From assembly GCA_002917775.1 (NCBI GenBank), contig KZ627148.1:1-64000 (forward strand): 64,000 nucleotides of DNA. Direction: 5' to 3'. How positions within the stretch are numbered: the first letter of the stretch is position 1; the number at the start of each line of letters is the position of its first letter. The position numbers and the translations under genes were made by a program. Source of the DNA: Glaciozyma antarctica PI12 (Eukaryota > Basidiomycota > Microbotryomycetes > Kriegeriales > Camptobasidiaceae). The notes beneath the pieces are model-generated. The model was not told the origin of the DNA and made no database searches. It was given only the letters and a program-made list of their open reading frames with translations. Below, piece by piece: positions 9,886-18,542 of this stretch.

Positions 9886-11360
9886 TCATTCACCCCCTCT
9901 AACTCCAAGGACCCACGCATTGTTCCTCCAAACCCCATCCTCCTCCCACCCATCAATCCTAGGCCACCCCCCACTCCACCTATTCCTCTCCATCCCCCAC
10001 TCCGTCGCTCCCCAAACCCCGACCTCATCCCTCGCCTCCTCCTCCGTCCGTCCCGTCAAAAGCACGGGGACGCCACTCTTCCTAACATACCGAATGAGCG
10101 CACTCGAGTCGTCCATCGCTAATCCGAGGTTGTAGCCCACGACGAGATCCGGTTTCGGGATCGTCCCTGCGACGAGAGGGTATTCCCCCGTCACCCAGGT
10201 TGCTGCTCGTGTTCTTGAAGCGGCACGACAAGGTGGGCAAGTCGGCATTGAAGTCTCGTTGTGATCCGACAGGGAGGTAGGGACGTCCGGTCCCACGAGG
10301 AAGATGCGTAGGGAGGTGAGAGCTGGAAGTTGGTGGAGAAGTTCTTCGAAGAGGGGTAGGAAGGAGCCTTCGTACGAGGGTGTGGGGTTGATGATATGGA
10401 GGACGAGGGAGGGTCGGTAGGGGATCTTGAACCGGGTGAGGGCGGCGAGGATGGTGAGGACTGGCGAGAGGGTTTCGGCAAAGATGCCGTAGACTTCTGC
10501 GGAGGAGGGAATCGGGGTGGGCAGGTTCGAAGAGAGGAAGTAGGATTCCCAGGTCGATGGGAGAGGTGCTGGGGAGGAGAGAATCCGCGCAGGCGTCCAC
10601 AACTCGAGAAGTAGCTCCGTCCGAGGCCGCTGCATGACGGAGCTGGAACTCGTCTATCTCGTTCGAGAGGACGAAAGTCTGGCACTGGCGTCGTCGTCCT
10701 AGATGGTCAGCACGCTCCCTCCGTATACGCAGAACGTCAACACACCTGCGTCCTTCCATCCTCCCCCTTGACCTCCCTGTGCCCTCTCCCCTCCCTCTCG
10801 TGCTCCTCCCCGCAATACGCCATGACCCTACACCCTCCACAAACTCTCCACCCCTCCTCCCCACGTTCCTCCACATCCGCCTCCCGATCCCAACACACTC
10901 CACACCTCGGTTCGCGATACAGCAGCTTCCCCTCGAGCGCCGTAGCCTGTCGTCCGAGCGCCGTCGTAAGCAGCTCATCCTCCAGCATCCACTGTGCGCG
11001 GTGCGTCTCTCGTCGTGCGCGGAGATCACCCTCGTACGGCGGAGGAAGAGTCGCGCGAGGGCGGGCTCGGAGGGCGGAGAAGGCGCGGCAGAAGGACTTG
11101 TGGTCGGGCCACTCCTTCGTGGAGCATTCGGTGGAGCAGAACCTACGTGTGCGTTAGCTAGAGCTCCCGGGTGAGGGGAGGAGCGCACTTGACGCGTTTG
11201 CAGCCTGTGCAGCGTTTGAGAGGAGGAGTTTGGGGAGGAGAGCGGTAGCAGGCGAAGCAGGCCTGGGAGGAGAAGGCGACGTTTGGGACTGGGGAGAGTC
11301 TGCGTGTACACCGTGTCAGCTGAGCCTGTGAGCTGTAGCGGAGGTGTCTACTTACTCCAT
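9886..11360 (-). CDS. MSS51-like MYND zinc-finger protein
   Basis: Starts ATG GA at 11360, is interrupted at once by an intron, then continues LSPVPNVAFSSQACFACYRS. The first MYND finger is CFACYRSPPQTPPLKRCTGC, then RVKFCSTECSTKEWPDHKSFC. A second Cys/His cluster follows (CGVCWDREAD, VCGGCRVMAYCGEEHEREGRG). After another intron comes a C-terminal domain (from SSSSVMQRPRTELLLELW) with ILAALTRFKIPYRPSLVLHI and PKPDLVVGYNLGLAMDDSS, like the C-terminal domain of Mss51 proteins. Yeast Mss51 activates COX1 translation in mitochondria; this role is inferred from domain order and from the neighbour PET100. It could instead be another fungal MYND protein with the same C-terminal fold. Stop at 9886. 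Confidence 0.72.
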
Positions 11361-11464
11361 CGCGTCGGCTGAGGAGCGAAGTAGCGGGAAGGAGAAAGAG
11401 AGAGGCGCGTTCGCTGCCGCCGAGGCTCTTGAACTTGAACCACCACCTCCAGCTCAGCTCAAAG
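11361..11464. promoter_or_regulatory. 104-bp head-to-head intergenic region (MSS51-like / PET100)
   Basis: Only 104 bp separate the two divergent start codons, so both 5' leaders and any promoter elements must share this space or extend into first introns. No TATA box is evident. See findings. Confidence 0.6.
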
Positions 11465-11844
11465 ATGGCACCAGCTCAGCTAGAACTCTTCAAGTTCACC
11501 CTCTGTACGCTCCCACTCAGGCGGCACTCCTGCACTCAGCTAACCCGCCCCGCAGACGTCTTCTTCCCCATCGCCACCATGCTCCACTTTGGCGATCCCG
11601 ACTGGTACGACAAGTACGTCGGACCTCTCCGGGCGCACTACACGCAAGTGGACAAGATCCAGGTACGTTATCCTCTGCAGAGCGATCGGGAGGCGGAGGA
11701 GCTAACGGAGAGACGCAGGTCGAGCAACCACAAACGACTTCGGAGCTCAAGGCCGAGCTGGCCAAGATGCGGGACGAGCGGCTGGCGAAGAGGGCGCACA
11801 GGTTGGAAGGAGAACGTGGACAGACGGGCGAGAAGGCCGTGTGA
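11465..11844 (+). CDS. PET100: Cytochrome c oxidase assembly protein PET100
   Basis: Small inner-membrane chaperone that helps assemble cytochrome c oxidase. Three exons (11465-11504, 11556-11662, 11719-11844) give about 90 residues. The N-terminus MAPAQLELFKFTLYVFFPIA forms the single membrane segment typical of Pet100 (LE-F-K-x-x-LYV-x-FP). It is followed by HFGDPDWYDKYVGPL and a basic, helical tail (ELKAELAKMRDERLAKRAHR). Length, the one membrane span near the N-terminus and the charged tail fit the family. Both introns have canonical donors (GTACG) and CAG acceptors. It is transcribed divergently from the MSS51-like gene. Confidence 0.88.
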
Positions 11845-12246
11845 GCTGCGCTGGAAGCCGGAGGGAGGGAGGAGGAGGAGCAGGTCGTTTGTAACAACAG
11901 CGCATGAATCGCCAGTCGCGCAAGGGCAGCAGGAGGGTCTCTCTATTTGGATGCTGAGGCAGAGACAGCGGGTGGTGGTACAGCTTGTTTTGCAGGAGCA
12001 CGGCAACCTTCCACACAATCGCCACCAGCACTCTCCTCCCGACCTCTCCGAATCGCCTCGATCCTGCTCGATGCCGCCGTTTAGTGAGTCTGCATGGGGG
12101 GGTGGCGGGAGGGAGCGAAGGAAGGTGGGGAGAGCTCGGCGTGGCGTGAGAGGGAAGTGGAGGGGAGGGCGAGGGCGAGGGAGGAGTAGGGAGGAGCGGG
12201 AGGAGAGAGGGTGAGGATCGTCAGTGCTGCTCGCCTCTCGCGACTG
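11845..12246. other. Convergent intergenic region
   Basis: About 400 bp between the stops of PET100 (+) and Mago (-). Purine-rich GGGAGG/GAGGAG stretches lie at 12100-12210. No gene is supported. Confidence 0.5.
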
Positions 12247-13412
12247 CTAAGTGGAACGCACCGGCTTGATCTTGAAGTGTAGCGAGATGAGCGAGAACAC
12301 AAGAATCTGTAGGCGCAGGGACGTTAGCTGTCGTCCCGTCTCATCGTGCTGCTTCCTCCTCCTCTCTCCTCCCTCCTCCCGCTTCCCAGCATCTTCCTGC
12401 TCGTCCGTCCACTGTTCCTGACAACCGCAAATCCCTCCCCCAGCACCTCCCCTAACCAAAGAACCAAGCGAAGAGCCAACACACCTTGAGGTCCTGCACC
12501 AGGTAGTAAAACACCCGCATCCCCTCGGGGTCGTCCGAGCCTTGCACATCCACCAGCGAACCAATCTTAGCAGTCTGCATTCACCGCTTCGTCAGCTCGG
12601 CTCATCCCCCACAGCTCGCCTTCTCGCGTAGAGAGAGGAGGAGGAGAAGGCGCACCTCAAACGAGATGTGGTAGTCTCCGATCTTGACCTCGAGCTCCTG
12701 CTTGCCCACGATGTTCTTCTTCGGCCAAAGCTTGTCGTCCTCTCTGTGTGCCAGTGCAGAGTCAGCTTCCGTTCCCTGGCGTGCAGCTTGCACGACTCCT
12801 CCTCGCGTGTTCCTCCACCGCGCCGTGACAGCCAACGCTCGCCCTCTCTGTCCATCTCTCCACGCGCAAATGCCCTACCGTACCCACTCAGCTCTTTCTA
12901 CAACCCTCCAGCCGTCGCCCCTCGCCTCCTAGTAGCCCCATCCAAGCGCGCCACGAAACCAGCCACTTACTTGACAATCTCGCTACTCGAGACGATGTTC
13001 TTCAACTCCGAGATCGTCAACGGCGAGAGGTACACTGTACAAACGCGAGATCGTCAACGGCGAGAGGTACACTGCGCGTGCGCCCCCCATCAGCTCCCAC
13101 CCTCCGCTGGCCCAGCGCACGCCCACTCACTCTCTTTCCGGATCAACGAATCGTTACGGTAACTGCTCCAGCGGCATCAGCTCTCACCCACGCGCCTCCT
13201 CCACGACTCAGAGCAAAAAGCGAACGCACTTTGAGTTGTTAGCATACCGCAGCCGTCCGTTCGAGTACTCAAACTCGAGGAACTCGTGCCCATGCTGTCC
13301 CTGGTGACCGGTGCTGCAATCCTTCGTCAGCGCGCGTCGGGCCAGGGATGAGAGCGAGGACGTACTAGTAACGGACGTAGAAGGGGTCGGCGGCAGGTGC
13401 TTCGGCGGCCAT
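12247..13412 (-). CDS. Mago nashi, exon junction complex subunit
   Basis: Core exon junction complex protein that pairs with Y14 and is deposited on spliced mRNA. The ATG at 13412 opens [20 protein letters not shown], continuing [20 protein letters not shown], then [48 protein letters not shown] and [20 protein letters not shown]. It ends [16 protein letters not shown]. This matches Mago end to end apart from a short extended N-terminus. Six or more exons are joined by short introns. The exon encoding [11 protein letters not shown] begins inside a tandem duplication that supplies two identical 3' splice sites 37 bp apart; only the distal copy keeps the frame. An EJC subunit fits the intron-dense style of the window. 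Confidence 0.95.
13009..13074. repeat. 29-bp direct repeat across a Mago splice acceptor
   Basis: The same 29 bases occur at 13009-13037 and 13046-13074, separated by 8 bp (period 37). On the coding (minus) strand each copy runs from the last base of a CAG acceptor into the exon start, so the unit duplicates a splice site plus about 28 bases of exon. Confidence 0.92.
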
Positions 13413-13792
13413 GGCTGTGTTGGGGAGGGGGAGGGAGGAGGAGAGAGGGGAGGGGAGGAGGTGAGGAGGTTGGCCTCGCGAGCAGTGCTGAGGTAGATCA
13501 CCCGAATTGCATTCCCCTTCTTCTCTCCTTCGTTCGGGAGGAGAAAGCTGGCAGGAGATGGGCTTTAGTGTAGAAAGTGTGAAGCAGAATGAGCCTTGCT
13601 GCTCCGTCGAGATGAGAGGGAAAATCACATGTGGACCTCGCTACCGAGCTTGCGAGCGCTGGTACTCTGCCACAGCTTCTTTCGCGACGTTCCTCGGTGA
13701 ACGAAGAGAGCAGCATGGAACCCAGTCGGAGCCAGTCCAACAATCCCTCGCATTCGCACCCCAAAACAAAACGAAACCCCGCGCAACGCCGC
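13413..13792. other. Mago upstream / SRP40 downstream region
   Basis: 380 bp between the Mago start and the SRP40 stop, both minus strand. A polypurine stretch (13425-13465, mirrored as polypyrimidine on the coding strand) sits just upstream of the Mago ATG and is a plausible promoter/leader element. No gene is seen. Confidence 0.45.
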
Positions 13793-15810
13793 TCAGAACT
13801 TGATAGAGTGCGACTCCATCGTGATCTCTCCTCCGCGATAGCTGCCCCTGCGCATTGAGATACTCCATCAGCAAACGTCGAGCGAAGAAAGCGAACCGAG
13901 CCAAGCAAGCGCACCTCTTCTTCTTGTTCTTCTCCTTCGTGAATCCCTTGCCACGCGTGACGATCAAATCCGCCGACGCCCTCGCTCCGTAATCTCCCGC
14001 TCCAGCCGGCTGCCCGACAAAACGCAACATCAGCATGTAAGCCCAGACTACAGCGGACCGACGCGACTCACCCTCGCCTGGAACGAGTTGTCCCTCAACC
14101 GGTCGTCCGCAAACGTCACGTTCTCAGCCTTGATCCTCCTAAACGGCTCGTTCGCGACCCTTCTCTTGCGCTCCGGGTTCATCGAATCGTACCCACTTCC
14201 CGCCGGCGAGTCGTAGCCATTCGGGGTAGGGGGTGCGCTCTGCTCGATGGCGACGACGACGGGGGCAGCGATGACGGTGGCGAGCTTTTGCTTTTTGGGA
14301 GGGGCGGAATCGGAGTCGGAGGACGAGTCGGAGGAAGAGCTGGAGGAGGCGGCTTTGCGCTTCGTGGTAGGGGCTGCGACGGGGGCGGGCTTCTCGGCTT
14401 CGGATTCGGAGGAGGACGACGAGGAAGAGGAGGAGGACGCGGCTTTCTTGGCGACGGGTACGGCGGCCTTCTTGGAGGGAGTGGGGGCGGCGACGGGAGC
14501 GTCGGAGTCGGAGTCGCTGGAGGAGCTGGCGGAGGAGGAAGCGGGGGCAGGGACAGCGGCGGCGGCCTTGGTCTTCTTCGCGACGACGGCTGCGGGAGAT
14601 TTGGTGAGCTTGAAAGCGCGTAGGAGGATGCAGAAGCGACTCACCAGCGGGGGTCTCCTCCTCAGAAGAGCTCTCCTCGGATGAGCTGGAAGCAGCGGGC
14701 TTGGCAGCAGCCTTGGGAGCAGCCTCTGCAGATCAAAGGTGAATGAATGTCTACGAAAAGCGCAAACGGGAACGTACTGGGAGCGGGAGCCCCAGCCCCA
14801 GACTCGGAGCTCGGAGGATCTGGAAGAGCTGGATGCCGCCTTGACGACCTTCTTGGGTGCGGGAGCTGTATCCAGGCGTTAGCTCTGCCTTTCTTCACCT
14901 CAAACACGGCAACGCACCAGCTGCCTCCTCCTCAGACGACGACGACTCGGAAGAGGAGCTCGCGACGGGTGCGGGAGCAGCGACCTTGGCAGCCTTCTTC
15001 GCCTCTGCAAAAGGTCATTAGCTCCACCCTCTCCCATGTGATGCAATGACCGCAACGCACTGACGACGACCTTGGGGGCTTCCTCCTCGGAGGACGACGA
15101 ATCGGAGGAAGAGTCGATGGAGATGGTTTCGGTGAGGGAGGCGGATTCTGCGCGTTGGGTTAGCTGCGTTTGGTCCCAGAATGATGGGCTAGAGGTTACT
15201 GGGGGCAGCCTTGCTAGACGAGGCCTTCTTGAGCTCTCTGCGAAGGGAAAGAGGTGGTTAGCTCGAGCTCATGAGATCCTGAGCTGCCGGCAGCTTCGCA
15301 GCTCGACTCCTGCTGCACCAGTCCGCCTTCTGAGCATATCTCAGCTCGTCTCCTGCCCTCCCATCCTTCAGCACCCACACCTACGTCCTCACAAGAGGAG
15401 AGAGGCGCTCCTCATCCTCCCAATCTCCCTCCTAGCGTGCACTCTCCTCCACCCAAGCTTGCCCGCCGTCCTTCCCACTTCCAGAACCTTTCCAATACCC
15501 CCCACTGAGCTCCCCAGCAGCGAAACGGCGACTCACTGGTCCTTTGCGAAATCAATCTTGGCCCTCACGAGCCTAACGAGCTCGGTGCCAGCATGCTTGG
15601 CACTCTCCTCCTCCACCTCGTTACCCAAGTTGGCCGTCTTCTTTCCGAGCTCCTTGGTGAGGGCTGCAGCTGCCTTGGGGAGCTGTTGAGCCGTGAGGAA
15701 GGCGTGTATGAGGATGAGAGTTTCTGCGTTCGCTGCTGGGTTAGCTCTTGCGCCTTTCGAGGAGTAAACTGAGTGAGATTACGGCGGACAGCTTCAGTCT
15801 GAGGATCCAT
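13793..15810 (-). CDS. Srp40/Nopp140-type nucleolar phosphoprotein
   Basis: Nucleolar chaperone of snoRNP assembly and rRNA transcription. The N-terminus (MDPQTEAV, then ETLILIHAFLTAQQLPKAAA) forms a LisH-like helical motif. The middle alternates Ser/Asp/Glu acidic blocks with Lys/Ala/Pro basic blocks (SSSSSSSSSSESEAEKPAP; KKAAVPVAKKAA), the casein-kinase-2-type repeats of Nopp140. The C-terminal SRP40 domain is clear: NEPFRRIKAENVTFADDRL, DYGARASADLIVTRGKGFTK, EKNKKKRGSYRGGEI, ending SHSIKF. Several short introns separate the acidic blocks. The start at 15810 gives the first ATG before the LisH-like exon. It is divergent from BolA. Confidence 0.9.
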
Positions 15811-15937
15811 CCTTGTGAATAAGTGCGGATACAAGTCCAGCCGGCGCTCTCACCAAATCGCCCCCAAGCCGACGCGAGGGCGAGACTCGAAGGTGCGAGA
15901 GCGCGTGGGCCAACTCTTGACTCTTTATCGTCCTCCA
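15811..15937. promoter_or_regulatory. 127-bp head-to-head intergenic region (SRP40 / BolA)
   Basis: The divergent start codons of the Srp40-like gene (-) and the BolA gene (+) are 127 bp apart, so this segment must hold both promoters and leaders. No specific motif was identified. Confidence 0.5.
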
Positions 15938-16708
15938 ATGCTCCCCGTCCGCTCGAGGGCGTTCCGTCCCGTTCACGTCACTCTCCAACGCACGTCAACT
16001 ACGCTCAGAACCTTCAGCGCCAGCGCTCACGCTCGAGGAACGATGGAAGCTGCGATTCGGGACAAGGTGATTCGTCGGATCGGGCGTCCTGCTTCGTGTC
16101 GTGAATCCTCCTGCTCTTGCTGTGTCTTGGAGATGTCGAGGAGATCCTAGGGAAGGCCTGGGAAAGCCTGGGACGCTCGACGAGGCTCTGGAGGGAGGAC
16201 CAGCTTCGAATCGCCTGCGGGAGCTTCGTACCCCTCTCCAAGACAAACTCCCTCCTCCGAGCCATCCCTGCGACCTCTGAAACACCTCACGAAACACCCG
16301 AGGAACCGCGCTGACGACCCGCCTCCTCCACGCAGCTCACCGCTTCCCTCACCCCCACCCACCTCGCCATCTCCAACGACTCTGCGGCCCATCGCCACCA
16401 TGCGCCTATGCGTGAATCGGGCGGAGGGAACGGGGAGACGCACTTTACTGTCCAAGTAGTGAGCGCTGAATTCGAGGGGAAGGTGCGTCTTTCTCTCCTC
16501 CCCACTCGCGCTCGCCTCTCCTTCCTCGCGTTCGACGCCTGCAAGTCCCCGAAGCAGTACTGACTTAAGCGCCTCTCCACAGCGCGCCATCGCGCGCCAC
16601 CGCCTCGTCAACGACGCTCTGAAAGACGAGTTCGCAGCGGGCCTCCACGCGCTCGTGATCAAAGCGAAGAGTCCGAGCGAGTACGCGTCGGCGGGAGCAG
16701 CAAAGTAA
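15938..16708 (+). CDS. BolA-family protein, mitochondrial form
   Basis: BolA proteins partner monothiol glutaredoxins in Fe-S cluster handling. Exons 15938-16066, 16336-16482 and 16583-16708. The N-terminal exon (MLPVRSRAFRPVHVTLQRTS, then TTLRTFSASAHARG) is a typical mitochondrial presequence with an RTFSASA-like cleavage region. The BolA domain follows: MEAAIRDK, then LTASLTPTHLAISNDSAAHR, HHAPMRESGGG, THFTVQVVSAEFEGKRAIAR and HRLVNDALKDEF. The conserved His of the ligand loop is within HRHHAP, and the R-x-R/H-L-V-N signature is present. The presequence suggests the mitochondrial BOL1-like branch. The first intron (269 bp) is longer than usual here. Confidence 0.9.
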
Positions 16709-16744
16709 TAACAATTGCGCTTGATGTTACACGTTCCTACTGGT

Positions 16745-18262
16745 TTATTCTACCGGGGAGGGGATCACAGCTTCGCCTTTTCCCTCCGGAACGATCGGGC
16801 GCGCGGGTTTGTCGTCCAGGAAGTCGTTGAGGAGGTTGGACCAGAACTTGATCCCAAAGTACTCGTACCACCTGTTGCATGTATCAGTTCCGCTCGAGAG
16901 AGAGAAGGGACGAGGACGTACATGTGGCCGATATCGTCTCGAGGGAGTTTGGCGATTTGGAGGTGCGGGATTCCAGCGAGGATGTGCTTGCGCTCGGAGG
17001 GGTAGACGGAACCTGCGTTTGCGCTCGCTTAGCCAGTAGTCTGGAAAAGCGAGAGAGGAAGCTCACGATCTAGGTCTCCGTGGATGCTGAGGACTGGGAG
17101 AGTGGAAGGAATTGCGGCACGAAGTTTATCGCGCACGTTGTAGCCTTGAATCTAAATGAGCGAAATGAGCGACTGTTTTTAGAGAGATGGAAGTGGACGA
17201 ACGACTGCGAGTTGTTGAGCTGCGAAGAGGCGTCAGCAAAGGCTCGCTCGTCGAGAGCGAAAGTGAACGCACCCATCACGGAAGCTGGTCGGCGGTTCAT
17301 AACTGATTCCGTTACTCGCTGCTCAAGGATGGCAGCATTCTGTAGGAGCAGCATCAGCTGCTACGAAGAAGGGGGGAGTGAGGAGAAACGTACCCTTGGG
17401 TCCTTGACGAAAGAGGGATCGTAACCGATCTATTCGGCGAGAGCTCGTTAGTCAATCGTGCTACATTGAAGCCAGAGGTACGCACGTAAACGAAGGGCCG
17501 GACGAGGTCCTTCTTCTCCTCGAGCGACATGTTGGGCTTCGCAGGCTTCGGAATCGCGCCTATCAAATCCGAGCGTCCCGCTTTTCTGTTTCTCCTGTCA
17601 GCGACGTCCAGTAGAGAATTGTAATGTACGTACGCTGAAGTGGCAGCGAGGATAGCATGCTTGACCTTGAACGGGAGCTGAGGAGTAACGAGGAGCGTCT
17701 GCGCAATCATCCCACCCTGCCTCACCGAATCAGCGCCCATCGCCCGCCTCCCCAGCTCGCGACTCACCATGGAGAACCCCAGCATATCCACCTCCTTCCA
17801 TCCCACATGCTGTAGGCCAGATCAGCTCCCTCGATCTCCCTCTCTCCGTCAACAACGACGCACTTTCACCAACTCGACCACATCGTCCGCCATCTCCTGC
17901 ATCCCATACTTGTCCCCCTCCCTCCCCTTGCCCAACGTCGAGTGCCCAATCCCCCTATTATCAAACACGAGGACTAACTCCCATCAGCTCTTCTGTCCCG
18001 CCGGCGCAAGGTGCGCGTACCCGGTCTCTTCTTCGCCAATTCCTCCGCCAACGGACTCCAATCCACCAATCCCACCGCGCTCAGTCTACTTACATCAGCT
18101 CTCTACGCGAAAGAGAGAGAGAGCAGCGTACCCGTGGATGAGGACGAGCGGGGTACCTTCCTCGCGCTTACCGAGGACCTTGTATGCGAACGTCCCTGCG
18201 CCGTCTGGGCGGTCCCAGAGGCTGAATGCGAAGGCTGGGTACGTTTCGTCGGAGGAGAGCAT
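16745..18262 (-). CDS. Alpha/beta hydrolase-fold protein
   Basis: Predicted soluble hydrolase of about 350 residues in roughly nine short exons. Landmarks in order: TPLVLIHGLSAVGLVDWSP (oxyanion region), VFDNRGIGHSTLGKGREGD, MLGFSMGGMIAQTLLVTPQL (nucleophile elbow G-F-S-M-G-G), LPVLSIHGDLDR (acid Asp) and LPRDDIGHMWYEYFG (catalytic His). The triad is complete. The fold is certain but the substrate is not; the D-N-R-G-x-G-x-S motif resembles general esterase/epoxide-hydrolase-like enzymes. I use the ATG at 18262 (MLSSDETYPAFAF); upstream in-frame sequence has no ATG. Its 3' end lies only 36 bp from the BolA stop on the other strand. Confidence 0.85.
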
Positions 18263-18542
18263 CGGCGGGGAGTTGTGGAGGGAGAGCAAGGGAGTTCGAC
18301 CAAGCTTGAGTCGGCTGCTTGTGCTCGGTCCGACGGACGCGGACTCCGCCCGTTTCGCTGGCTCAGCCTTTTTTCGTACGCTGTCGAGCTGGAGCAAGAT
18401 CAAGTTCGACACACGCGGTCGTTTTGGTTGCACACGTAATAATCAAAGAAGGTACCCAAGGAAAGAAGAAGGAGAAGGTAGGAATCGACGAGGGAGGAAT
18501 AGATATGACATGCGATGGGGTAGTAAGAGAGGGAACGAGAGT

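Noticed and set aside
9886-10122. Pro-rich + strand open frames opposite the MSS51-like C-terminus
   Set aside because: They are antisense to a domain with clear family similarity and have only compositional Pro/Ser bias.
14247-14684. Acidic + strand frames opposite the SRP40 gene
   Set aside because: Antisense shadow of the Ser/Asp/Glu repeats of the nucleolar phosphoprotein.
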